This document shows positions 34,303 to 42,431 of a DNA stretch of 50,714 nt, one piece after another (position 1 is the stretch's first letter; each line of letters begins with the position of its first letter). Both the position numbers and the translations under genes were made by a program. The notes under the pieces are model-generated. The model saw only the letters and a list, made by a program, of their open reading frames with translations. It was not told where the DNA came from and did not search any database. The DNA is from Candidatus Kapaibacterium sp. (GTDB lineage: Bacteria; Bacteroidota; Ignavibacteria; Kapaibacteriales; HRBIN21). The stretch is from the NCBI GenBank assembly GCA_025059875.1, contig JANXCT010000010.1:1-50714 (forward strand), given 5' to 3'.

Positions 34303-36351
34303 TCAATAGATCACAAGAGGAGCCACCAAGCACTCGGCCGTCCCTACCCCGTAGAGCGCTTCTAACCAGTACGTCCCAGGAGCAAGCTGCTCCGTAGGAA
34401 GCCTTGCTGTCCAGCGTTGTCCCATCGAGCTCCATAAGCGGTCGGCCGGTAGCTGATATTCCCACACTCGGCGCCCGAGCCCATCCCACAGTTGGATTCG
34501 CTGCAGTGGAGAACCTGTCCCTGGCAAGAGCTCCGGGAGATCAGCGTAGCATTCGGCTCCACGAGCCGCAGGCGTTGGAAAGATACGGAGTGCAGGAGGT
34601 CCCGCAACTACTTCCTGGACTCGGACGGCATCGGGGAGCCACATACCACACGGCACCGTCGGCAGCCGTGTCACAGCGTACCATCGCCCAACGAGTTCAT
34701 CTCCAGCGGCGCTCCGTACTATCACCCGCACCCATAGCGTCTCCCGGCCTTCCACGAGAGCAGCAGGCAGGTCTCCGTAGAACAGCACTCGCTCCCTCCC
34801 CCAAGCGGAGAGAGGAATGCTCCCCACGGTCTCTCCTCCGGGCCTCGATGCTAGCTGCAACGACGCGGAGAAGAGGGAAAAGGGAACGAGCGCATAGCTG
34901 GCAACTCGCACGCTCCCCGATGCACGTCTCCACACTGCTGGTGGGCCTACTGCACCACCGAGAGCTTGGAGAGCACGCCAGACATTGGGGACACCGTAAC
35001 CCAGCAGCGTATCGGGCTGAGTAGCGTTGGAGGCCGTCTGCAGCAGCGCTTGCCGTATCCTCCACGGAGGCAGATCCGGCCGCGCCGCGACTAACAGAGC
35101 AACACTACCCGCTACAAGAGGGGTTGCCATCGAGGTTCCCGAGGCTCGCACGGCCGTGGTCTCTCCCGGCGCAGCCGCAACAACGGAAAGTCCCTGTGCT
35201 GCTAAACTTGGGCGCAATACCCCATTTCGCCACCGTCCTATAGAGCTAAACCACACGCGATTCCAGAGGCTATCCACGGCCGCTATGGCCAGGGCGCTAT
35301 CGGCGTCTGCCGGGGAGACCAGTCCACGCTCCCCATCGTTCCCCATTGCTGTCACACAGATCACTCCACGCCGAGCCGCAGCCTCCAGTGCTTGGGCCAC
35401 GATTGTCGTACGTCCATCTAGCTGCTCCGGCGTGTACGAGACCTCCGTACTGTCAAAGTCCCGGTAGCCCAGGGAAGAAGAGACAACGTCCACCCCCAGA
35501 GCCTCCATCCACTCCAAAGCTGCTGCATAAGCGTCCTCCTCGACATGCCGCTCTGCAGCAATATCCTCAGTCTTCGCTAGCACATACGTTGCTGTCGGGG
35601 CAACTCCAATGAGGGTATCGCGCCAGAGAGCCCCCACAACGGAGAGCACTAGCGTACCGTGCATGTCCTGCCGAGGATGCTCGCCGGGCTTGTTGGTGGT
35701 TAGCGTGTCCCCGAAGAGGAAGTCGTACTCTGCCCGAACCTTTAGGTGAGGAAATGCCGGATACCCACGCCAGCGGAAACCTGTATCCAGCAGCCCAATC
35801 CAGACGCTATCGCCTGTGATGCCCATTCGGTGGAGCTCCGGGACCGCCAGCATCTGGAGCTGGTTCCACGAGGGACCGTACTGGAACATTCCACAGTCTC
35901 CGAGCTGCTGGTTAGCTAGTGGAGCTTGGGAGCTCTCTGAGCCGCCCGGTACCGGAAGCGGCAGTACGAGCGGCACCTCACGGGTTGGCTGCACTGCTCT
36001 CACGAACGGCAACCGCCGAATACGTTCAATCCCGGCAGAATCCGTCCACACAACGACGTAGTTCTTCCACCGGAGACGCAGCCCAACCCGCCCCCATCGC
36101 TGAACGCTGTCCACGTACGGCTGGTAGATGGGAGCATCCTCTAGCGTGACCAACGAATCTTGCGGTCTCACCTTCGCTCTCCGCTGCAATGCCCGCGGAG
36201 AAAGCAACTGGATGGTCTGCTCATACAGCGGGCTACCCTGCCGAAAAGGCTCCGGCCCTTTATCCCGAAAGAAGACTCGCCACGCCTCTTGAGCCTCGGC
36301 TGTGGCGACACAGGTAGCTACTACCAGTGCAGCGCACGTCCTAATTCCCAT
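34303..36351 (-). CDS. Secreted subtilisin-like serine protease (S8) with C-terminal sorting-like domain
   Basis: An extracellular peptidase. The open frame extends to 36678, but the ATG at 36351 begins a good signal peptide (MGIRTCAALVVATCVATAEA), giving 682 residues; everything upstream looks non-coding and includes the divergent promoter. The catalytic triad is complete: Asp189 (GLLDTGF), His231 (DMHGTLVLSVVG) and Ser407 (ASGTSMATPLVAG); oxyanion Asn338 is in AMGNDG. Residues 25-150 look like a propeptide. The C-terminal part (about 600-682) has LRIFPTPAARG, IQLWDGLGRRVWEYQL and LAPGTYWLEALYG, the pattern of a type IX sorting domain. Likely supplies peptides and amino acids, consistent with the catabolic genes nearby. 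It is the first gene of a minus-strand set with SDR, manC and hutI. Confidence 0.93.
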   Translation of the reverse strand: MGIRTCAALVVATCVATAEAQEAWRVFFRDKGPEPFRQGSPLYEQTIQLLSPRALQRRAKVRPQDSLVTLEDAPIYQPYVDSVQRWGRVGLRLRWKNYVVVWTDSAGIERIRRLPFVRAVQPTREVPLVLPLPVPGGSESSQAPLANQQLGDCGMFQYGPSWNQLQMLAVPELHRMGITGDSVWIGLLDTGFRWRGYPAFPHLKVRAEYDFLFGDTLTTNKPGEHPRQDMHGTLVLSVVGALWRDTLIGVAPTATYVLAKTEDIAAERHVEEDAYAAALEWMEALGVDVVSSSLGYRDFDSTEVSYTPEQLDGRTTIVAQALEAAARRGVICVTAMGNDGERGLVSPADADSALAIAAVDSLWNRVWFSSIGRWRNGVLRPSLAAQGLSVVAAAPGETTAVRASGTSMATPLVAGSVALLVAARPDLPPWRIRQALLQTASNATQPDTLLGYGVPNVWRALQALGGAVGPPAVWRRASGSVRVASYALVPFSLFSASLQLASRPGGETVGSIPLSAWGRERVLFYGDLPAALVEGRETLWVRVIVRSAAGDELVGRWYAVTRLPTVPCGMWLPDAVRVQEVVAGPPALRIFPTPAARGAECYADLPELLPGTGSPLQRIQLWDGLGRRVWEYQLPADRLWSSMGQRWTARLPTEQLAPGTYWLEALYGVGTAECLVAPLVIY

Positions 36352-36369
36352 GGGCTTCTTTCCGCGCCT

Positions 36370-36377
36370 CAAAATTA
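36370..36377 (-). promoter_or_regulatory. Candidate -7 box TAATTTTG for the subtilase operon
   Basis: Matches TAnnTTTG on the minus strand, 19 bp upstream of the chosen subtilase ATG. It would lie inside the gene if the upstream starts were used, which supports the 36351 start. Confidence 0.45.
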
Positions 36378-36403
36378 CACACGCCCTTGCAGGGGCTGGT
36401 GCA

Positions 36404-36411
36404 TAAATTTG
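36404..36411 (+). promoter_or_regulatory. Candidate -7 box TAAATTTG for the outer-membrane protein operon
   Basis: Matches TAnnTTTG on the plus strand, 45 bp before the ATG at 36456. It forms a divergent promoter pair with the minus-strand box 27 bp away, and argues against the upstream TTG start at 36387. Confidence 0.45.
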
Positions 36412-36455
36412 CGAAGCCCTCGCGCTGTTTGTGTACCAATCTAAAGGCTGTCTCC

Positions 36456-37322
36456 ATGGCACCCGCCTTTGCAGCGACCCTCTGCCTACTGGTACTCCTT
36501 GAGTCTGCAGCAGTAGTAGCCCAAGAGGACATCCTACGTCCTCGAGGTGCGCCCGTTGTAGCGCCATGGGAAGAGCCCACCTTACCTGTACTGCTCGGCA
36601 TTGAAGCCGGGGGGAACTGGAACATGGCCTCACAAGTCTTGCGGTACTCGCCTTTCGAGCCCACAAACACCCCATCACGACTCTTCAGAAGTGGGAGCGG
36701 TTTCTCGCCAACTTTCAATGTGGGCGCGGACATAGGACTGACCCCACAGCTAGGGCTTGTCGTCCGTGCTGGGTATGACATCAAACAGTGGGGGAATTCT
36801 GGCACCGGTGAAGCAGACTGCATAGACTTTCTCACCGGTGCTATTAGGGAAGTGCCTGTCGCTGCCGAGTGGACCTTTGTGGTGCACTACATCACCCTCG
36901 GTGCTGGACTCCGCTACAACCTCACCCCACAACTCTGGCTTAGCGGCGGAGTCACCGCCCACTTCCACCGGACTAACCAGCAGAAGGAAAAGTACTCTGT
37001 CGATGACCCAGCGGGAAACTGTGGCTTTGTCAATCCAGCGGATGGCAGGCTCTACCGGACTTTGGAGATCACATCCGAATGGAATACGCCTCCTATGAAG
37101 AGCTCACGGATCGGCCTAGAGCTAGGAGCCGGGTACCGAATCATGCTGGGGTACAAGTTGTGGCTGGTTCCCCGGGTGCAATTCCAGCTCTTGTCTAGCT
37201 TTCGTGAAGATGTTCGCTCTCGAGACTCTTGGAAGCGAAGCGAAGGGATTGTTGACGTGATTGGGCGTGATGCTTCCCAGCACTCTCTCCAACTCCTCGT
37301 AGGGCTCTGGTTTGGTCTGTAA
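36456..37322 (+). CDS. Outer-membrane beta-barrel protein (small porin/OmpA-barrel-like)
   Basis: The 288-residue product begins with a signal peptide (MAPAFAATLCLLVLLESAAVVAQ, cleavage near residue 22) and then shows alternating strand patterns typical of 8- to 10-stranded barrels: FSPTFNVGADIGLTPQLGLVVRAGYD, VVHYITLGAGLRYNLTPQLWLSGG split over several strands, IGLELGAGYRIMLGYKLWL, and a terminal strand QLLVGLWFGL. I do not recognise a specific family beyond 'outer membrane beta-barrel protein'. The region of three Cys residues (about 110-190) could form a disulfide. It is followed after 21 bp by an OmpA/PD40 gene, so the two are very likely co-expressed; the pair could be a barrel plus peptidoglycan-linked partner. 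Confidence 0.75.
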   Translation: MAPAFAATLCLLVLLESAAVVAQEDILRPRGAPVVAPWEEPTLPVLLGIEAGGNWNMASQVLRYSPFEPTNTPSRLFRSGSGFSPTFNVGADIGLTPQLGLVVRAGYDIKQWGNSGTGEADCIDFLTGAIREVPVAAEWTFVVHYITLGAGLRYNLTPQLWLSGGVTAHFHRTNQQKEKYSVDDPAGNCGFVNPADGRLYRTLEITSEWNTPPMKSSRIGLELGAGYRIMLGYKLWLVPRVQFQLLSSFREDVRSRDSWKRSEGIVDVIGRDASQHSLQLLVGLWFGL

Positions 37323-37343
37323 CACCCGAACTACAAGTATGCA

Positions 37344-38828
37344 ATGCCTGCAATCATCGCCGCTGTAGCGTTGGTAGTTGGGAATAGCCTCGTACTGTGG
37401 GCACAGATTCAGGCTCGCCCGAAGGGGTCCGCTGTCCAGGTCACGCCAGTAGATGCCCTCAACTCATCAGCGGACGACTTCGTTACCAGCATTGCTCGAG
37501 GGGGACGTGAAGTCTACCTAACCTCCAGCCGTGGTGGTGGGCGGCAGCGCCTCTACGTTGCGGAACGGCAGGGAGACCGTTGGGGGTCACCTCGGCGAAT
37601 CGGTGGAGAAGTCAGCGACGCTACCCACGTTGGAGGTGCAACTCTGACGATGGACGGGAACCTCCTCCTCTTCGCTGCCTTCCAGCATGATCTCGGCGGC
37701 AGCGGACGGACGGACCTCTACAGTGCATACCGTTCAGGCGACCGCTGGACGAAAGTCGCTAACCTCGGAGCGGCCGTCAACTCTAATCACTGGGACTCGC
37801 AGCCCTGCATTGCTGCCGACGGGACCCTACTCATCTTCGCCTCCGACCGGCCCGATGGCAGTGGCGGCACCGACCTCTGGATGTGTCGTCGCGAGGGGAA
37901 TCGGTGGTCAGCGCCAGTAGCACTCCGTACACTCAACTCCTCTGCTGACGATATGGCACCCGTTTTAGCAGCCGACGGGCGCACCCTCTACTTCGCTTCC
38001 AACCGTGACGGCAACTTCGACATTTTCGTCAGCCGCATGGGGCCAGATGGAAGCTTCGGAAGGCCGGAGAAGTTCGCTGCCCCGGTCAATACGCCTGCTG
38101 ACGAGTATTTCTACGTCCCCCTGCCAGACCAGAATGCTGCCCTCCTGAGCCGCGCAACCTCTGCCGGGGATTTGGATGTCTTCCTCGTCGTCCCCAACCC
38201 GAATCCACCAGAGCCTGTGCTGATGGTCCAAGGGACGGTCCGTGATGCGTCCACTCAGGCGCCCCTTGGGGCAACGATGACGATTACGGACCTTCGTACG
38301 CGGCGAAAGATCGCTGAGCTCTATAGCGACGAGGAGACAGGCGAGTACTACGTTGCTCTCCCTGCAGGACGGACATACTCCATCACTGCCTCCCGAGAGG
38401 GCTACCTCTTCTACAGCGAGCGCTTTGAGGTCGGACGCGACATCGCCGTCAACCCCATTACGAAGGACATCCTGTTGACTCCCGCCGAGCGCGGGCGTAC
38501 TCGACTGCTGGTCTTCTTCGACTTTGATAAGGCCGAGCTGAAGGAAGAGTCCCTGCCAGACCTGGACCGATTGGTAGAGTTCCTCAAAGCGTATCCCTCA
38601 GTGCGCATTCTCATCGAAGGCCACACCGACGACGTCGGAACTGATGCCTACAATGACCGCCTATCCCAACGACGCGCCGATGCTGTTAAAGACTACCTGG
38701 TCAAGCAAGGGATAGATGCTCGGCGCATCGAAACCAAAGGCTGGGGACGGCGTCGGCCCCTTGTCCAGGGAACCACAGAAGAGGCTCGGGCCCAGAATCG
38801 CCGAGTTGAGGTCTCTGTCATTCAGTGA
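37344..38828 (+). CDS. OmpA-family protein with PD40 propeller repeats
   Basis: A 494-residue envelope protein. After a signal peptide (1-20) come PD40 repeats spanning about 30-280, with recognisable units LNSSADDFVTSI, ATLTMDGNLLLFAA, CIAADGTLLIFASDRPDG, APVLAADGRTLYFASNRDG and VNTPADEYF. A carboxypeptidase-regulatory-like domain follows (about 295-375: VQGTVRDASTQAPLGATM). The C-terminal OmpA domain (388-494) contains FDFDKAELKEES, EGHTDDVGTDAYNDRLSQRRADAV and QNRRVEV, with the Asp and Arg that bind peptidoglycan diaminopimelate. Homologous architecture occurs in the PorE type IX secretion component, so a structural role linking the outer membrane to peptidoglycan is plausible; this is inference. 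The pseudogene at 3039 is a broken relative. It is followed 11 bp later by a cytochrome c-porin gene. Confidence 0.92.
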   Translation: MPAIIAAVALVVGNSLVLWAQIQARPKGSAVQVTPVDALNSSADDFVTSIARGGREVYLTSSRGGGRQRLYVAERQGDRWGSPRRIGGEVSDATHVGGATLTMDGNLLLFAAFQHDLGGSGRTDLYSAYRSGDRWTKVANLGAAVNSNHWDSQPCIAADGTLLIFASDRPDGSGGTDLWMCRREGNRWSAPVALRTLNSSADDMAPVLAADGRTLYFASNRDGNFDIFVSRMGPDGSFGRPEKFAAPVNTPADEYFYVPLPDQNAALLSRATSAGDLDVFLVVPNPNPPEPVLMVQGTVRDASTQAPLGATMTITDLRTRRKIAELYSDEETGEYYVALPAGRTYSITASREGYLFYSERFEVGRDIAVNPITKDILLTPAERGRTRLLVFFDFDKAELKEESLPDLDRLVEFLKAYPSVRILIEGHTDDVGTDAYNDRLSQRRADAVKDYLVKQGIDARRIETKGWGRRRPLVQGTTEEARAQNRRVEVSVIQ

Positions 38829-38839
38829 CCTCCGCTACC

Positions 38840-39943
38840 ATGCCGACCCATTCAGCAGCACGGTTGCTTCTCATCGCAGGGCTGCTCCTCTGCTCAGATG
38901 ACACTGCAGAAGCCATCCCGGCCTTTGCCCGCCAGTACGGGCTCTCATGTGCTACCTGCCACCACACTTTCCCAAAGCTCAATGCCCTTGGCCAGCAGTT
39001 CTCTGGCAGTGGATACATCTTCGAGGGCCTTCAGGAGAAGGCCTATGTCCCTAACACAGGCGACGACCACCTGAATCTGTTCGATCGTGTCCCACTGGGC
39101 TTCCGCTTCCAGCAATGGGCCGAAGTACGTGCTGATGGGAGCCGTGTTCGGCAGGACTTCAAGGCCCCATGGGCAGTGAAGTTCCTCACAGGCGGGGCCC
39201 TTGGGCGCATTGCCTCCTTCTACGCCTACGTCATCTTTGAGAAGGGTGAAGCTCCTTTCTTCGAGGACGCGTGGGTCCACCTCCATCCATGGGAAGGGTG
39301 GGGTGTGCAGTTGGGGCAGTTCCAGCCTTGTGACCTCATGTTCCCACGGGAACTGCGACTAACGCGTAGCGACTACGCCATCTACACCGTCGGCCGCTTC
39401 CCCTTGACGTACCAGCGTGGTGTCACCTGAGCCTACCCTGGAACCTTTCGGTCGGAGCGGTCAACGGCAACAGCATCGAAGAATACATCGGCGAAGATGC
39501 TGATGCTGACAACCGCAAGGTCTTCTTTGCCCACATCAGACTCCCGCTGAAGTTAGGGCTCTTCGGGCTCTACGGAGAGATGCCAGACACCGCAGGAACG
39601 CTCATCCGAGGCTACCGCGTTGGCTTGGATTGGCGGTGGATGCCGTGGGATTACACTGAGCTCTTCCTGCAGCTCCTCTACGGCTACGATAACACCCAGG
39701 CGCACGAGCTTGCCGGTGGCCTCCTGGGAGTTGACTACACGAACTTTCCGCATGCCGTCGCGTTTCTCGCTAATCTCGTCACCGCCCCCGTGGGCTCTGT
39801 CTACCGTCCACTGCGGCAACAGTCGGTAGCAGTCCAGTATAGCTTACTACCCGTACCGCAACGCTCGGATCTTAGCAGAGCTGGAACGCCAGCTCCTGCA
39901 GCCAGTCACCCGCCTCACCCTCGGGGTTGACTTCGCCTACTGA
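38840..39943 (+). pseudogene. Cytochrome c-porin-like protein broken by two compensating frameshifts
   Basis: The first part (38840-39425, frame of 38840) encodes a signal peptide, a single c-type haem motif CATCH (Cys37, Cys40, His41) and a barrel-like domain (FRFQQWAEVRADG, FYAYVIFEKGEAPFFEDAWVHL). It stops at TGA 39428-39430. Coding quality then jumps to the next frame at about 39427 (LPWNLSVGAVNGNSIEEYIG) and continues cleanly to about 39843 (VAVQYS), and then returns to the first frame (YYPYRNARILAELERQLL, TRLTLGVDFAY) to stop at 39941-39943. One missing base near 39425 and one extra base near 39844 would restore a 367-residue protein. No other damage is seen. This could be two assembly errors or a recent pseudogene. 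In-family function is presumed electron transfer or porin-like at the outer membrane; uncertain. Confidence 0.82.
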
Positions 39944-39965
39944 AGCTCCACTATGCTGAGGCCCA

Positions 39966-41267
39966 ATGGCGGCCGTAACGGTGTACCGAGCGCGTGTGCT
40001 CTTGAATCCAACTCCTCAGCGCCGAGTAGAGTGCCTCTGGGACGGGGCCCTTATCGTCGAGGCCTCTAACGGTAGCATCGTTGCTCGCGCACCAACAGCA
40101 GAGCTTGGCCGTCATTTCTCCGGAGCCCCCACAGTGGACTTTGGTCCTCACAGCGTTCTACTCCCAGGCCTCGTTGACGTACATACCCACCTCCCGCAAT
40201 ATCCCGCAATGGGGCAGGATCGCGGCGAGCTGCTAACTTGGCTCCGGGAGCTCATCTTCCCGCTGGAGGCCCAATATGCTGACCCAGACTTCGCCGAACG
40301 GCAGGCCGAGTCCTTCTTCCGAACGGCCCTGGAGTTCGGAACTACAACCCTGCTCACCTTCGGTCCCCCAACAGTAGCAGCGACCTCGCGTGCCTTCACT
40401 GCTGCCGCCCGCGTCGGGCTACGTGTGTTCATGGGTCAGACGCTGATGGACCGCAACATACCGGTAGAGCTCTCCACACCTGCTGACGACGCTCTCCAGG
40501 CACTAGAGCGTATCGCTGGTGAGTGGCACGGATATGATGGGCGGCTCTTCTTGGCCGTTTCCCCACGCTTCGCCGGCAGCTGTAGTCTTGAGTTGCTCCA
40601 ACTCTGCTCTCGGTTTGCTCAGCAGCACCAGCTCCTGCTTCAGACTCACCTGGCGGAAAGTCCTCAGGAACTACGCTGGATCGCCCAGCTCTTTCCAGAC
40701 TTTCCTGACTACACGGCCATCTACGAAGCTGCAGGTCTCCTAACGCCGCGAACGATCTTCGCGCACTGTATCTACCTCTCCCCGTCCGAGCAGGCGCGCC
40801 TACGCTCTGCCGGATGCGCCATCGCACATTGCCCGCGCTCTAACGTGTTCCTCCGGAGTGGAATTATGCCACTGCGCCGGTACCTCCGGGAGGGCTTTCG
40901 CGTAGGGCTAGGTACTGACGTTGGAGCCGGCTACTCGCTGTCTGTGCTGGAGGAGGCCCGCTATGCCTGCGAGATAGCAAAGCTACGCACCTTCTTAGCA
41001 CCTGAAGAGATCCCGACAGAGATTACGCCAGAGGAAGCCCTCTGGCTCGCTACACTCGGCGGAGCCCAAGCGCTAGGGTTGGAGCACCGGATCGGCTCTC
41101 TGGACCCCGGCAAAGAAGCCGATTTCATCGTCACGGATGCATCTGCGTGGGTCCCTCCTGTGACTCTCCAAGGCTTAGCCCCAGAGGCGCTCTTCAGCCG
41201 ACTTCTCTACACAGCCCCTCCAAGCTCCCTCAAGGCGGTCTTCGTCCGCGGACGCCGACTCCGTTGA
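39966..41267 (+). CDS. guaD: Guanine deaminase
   Basis: Hydrolyses guanine to xanthine and ammonia; a zinc amidohydrolase. The 433 residues show the metal and substrate motifs in order: VHTHLPQYPAMGQD (72-85, His73/His75), SPRFAGSC (199-206), THLAES (227-232), FAHCIYLS (266-272), AHCPRSNVFLRSG (287-299) and GLGTDVGAGYS (314-324, Asp318). The SPRFAxSC and HCPRSNVFL patterns are characteristic of guanine deaminase, rather than of other TRZ/ATZ enzymes. Its start is 22 bp after the cytochrome-porin gene, so it is probably the last gene of that operon. The gene's end lies 14 bp from the opposing GNAT-like gene. Together with hutH, hutI, hpd and gdhA it forms a set of nitrogen-releasing catabolic enzymes. 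Confidence 0.93.
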   Translation: MAAVTVYRARVLLNPTPQRRVECLWDGALIVEASNGSIVARAPTAELGRHFSGAPTVDFGPHSVLLPGLVDVHTHLPQYPAMGQDRGELLTWLRELIFPLEAQYADPDFAERQAESFFRTALEFGTTTLLTFGPPTVAATSRAFTAAARVGLRVFMGQTLMDRNIPVELSTPADDALQALERIAGEWHGYDGRLFLAVSPRFAGSCSLELLQLCSRFAQQHQLLLQTHLAESPQELRWIAQLFPDFPDYTAIYEAAGLLTPRTIFAHCIYLSPSEQARLRSAGCAIAHCPRSNVFLRSGIMPLRRYLREGFRVGLGTDVGAGYSLSVLEEARYACEIAKLRTFLAPEEIPTEITPEEALWLATLGGAQALGLEHRIGSLDPGKEADFIVTDASAWVPPVTLQGLAPEALFSRLLYTAPPSSLKAVFVRGRRLR

Positions 41268-41281
41268 ATCGGCTCAGCAGC

Positions 41282-42412
41282 TCAGATGGGCATTTCGTAG
41301 ATGCGGTACCGCTTGTAGAGCCGTGCTCCCAACGCCTTCTCCAGCGGATTGCGCATCGCCCAGTTATCCTCCAGCACCCAACTGGCCTCGGCAAACCGGA
41401 TGCCCTTCCGTAGTCCCCGCATGCCCAACTCATAGTAGAGGACGGCATCGGCCCCTAAGTTCTGGTACTCTGGCAAGATGCCCAGGACCATGATCCGCAT
41501 AGCATCGATCCGCTTGCGCTTCGTTGCAAGGTGCCAGAGTGCCCCAAGCAAGCTCCCTGAGCGGTTGAAACGGAGCACTTGGTTGATGTCGGGGATAGCC
41601 AGAGCGAAGCCGATTGGTTCCTCTCCTCGAAAGGCAAACAGTGCCAACTCTGGGTCTGCAACCTGCCTAAGGCCAGCCACCAAGAATTCCATCTCCGCAT
41701 CCGTCAACCGGACGAAGCCCCAATTTGGCTGCCAAGCACGATTGTAGATGAGCTTGATGCGCTCCACGTCCTGTCGGAAGAGCCGTCGATCGCGAAAGTC
41801 CATGCCCCGCACCCAAATTCTGTAGCGCTCCCGCACAAGCTGCTGCCCCCGCCGCAGCTTCTCGGAGAGGAACTGCTCCGTCAAGAGGTAGGCAAGCAAG
41901 TCCTTAGCCTTCTGGAGGCCGCAGGCCTCCAACAGCTCGGCATAGTACGGCGGATTGTAGGGCATCATGATCGCTGGAGGGCGGTCGAAGCCGTCTATGA
42001 GTAGTCCACACTCGTCGTTCATGGAAGGGTTTACAGGTCCACGGATGCTCGTCTTCCCTTGGCGTCGCAGCCATTCGGCCGCTGCTTCCATCAGGATACG
42101 CGCAACGCCTGTATCAGGGACACACTCGAAGAAGCCGAAGAATCCCACAGCGTCCTGGTGGAGCTGATTGTGGAGCTCATTGACAATCGCTGCAATCCGC
42201 CCCACGGGTTCCGCTCCGTGCCACGCGACCCAGAGGTGCATACGGGCATGGTGGAAGAAAGGATTCCGGCGTGGGTCCAGCAGCTTGCTTTGCTCTGCCT
42301 TCAGCGGAGGTACCCAGTTCGGATCGTCCCGGTAGAAGCGCCATGCAAGACGGATGAACTGGCGCCGCTCTGAGGGGTCTTCGACTGAGAGAGGAACGAG
42401 CCGAATGTCCAT
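41282..42412 (-). CDS. GNAT-fold N-acetyltransferase-like protein, substrate unknown
   Basis: A 376-residue protein, conserved in style with hypothetical GNAT-like proteins of many Bacteroidota. It starts MDIRLVPLSVEDP, then AWRFYRDDPNWVPPL (about 25-40), GRIAAIVNELHN, FGFFECVPDTGVARILMEAA, IRGPVNPSMNDECGLLIDGFDRPP and MMPYNPPYYAELLEACGL (about 130-185), with a second GNAT-like half (about 220-376). The open frame extends upstream to 42715, but the first 101 residues are low-complexity Ser/Thr/Arg and overlap the preceding GWxTD gene, so the ATG at 42412 is clearly better. It is the last gene of the ispF-kinase-ruvX-GWxTD set, 19 bp after the GWxTD gene. I cannot name the acyl donor or acceptor. 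Confidence 0.8.
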   Translation of the reverse strand: MDIRLVPLSVEDPSERRQFIRLAWRFYRDDPNWVPPLKAEQSKLLDPRRNPFFHHARMHLWVAWHGAEPVGRIAAIVNELHNQLHQDAVGFFGFFECVPDTGVARILMEAAAEWLRRQGKTSIRGPVNPSMNDECGLLIDGFDRPPAIMMPYNPPYYAELLEACGLQKAKDLLAYLLTEQFLSEKLRRGQQLVRERYRIWVRGMDFRDRRLFRQDVERIKLIYNRAWQPNWGFVRLTDAEMEFLVAGLRQVADPELALFAFRGEEPIGFALAIPDINQVLRFNRSGSLLGALWHLATKRKRIDAMRIMVLGILPEYQNLGADAVLYYELGMRGLRKGIRFAEASWVLEDNWAMRNPLEKALGARLYKRYRIYEMPI

Positions 42413-42431
42413 CACTACCGCAGCCTCTATG

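Noticed and set aside
36352-36678. Upstream 109-codon extension of the subtilase
   Set aside because: The extension has no signal peptide and overlaps the divergent barrel-protein gene and promoter; the ATG at 36351 begins a clear signal peptide.
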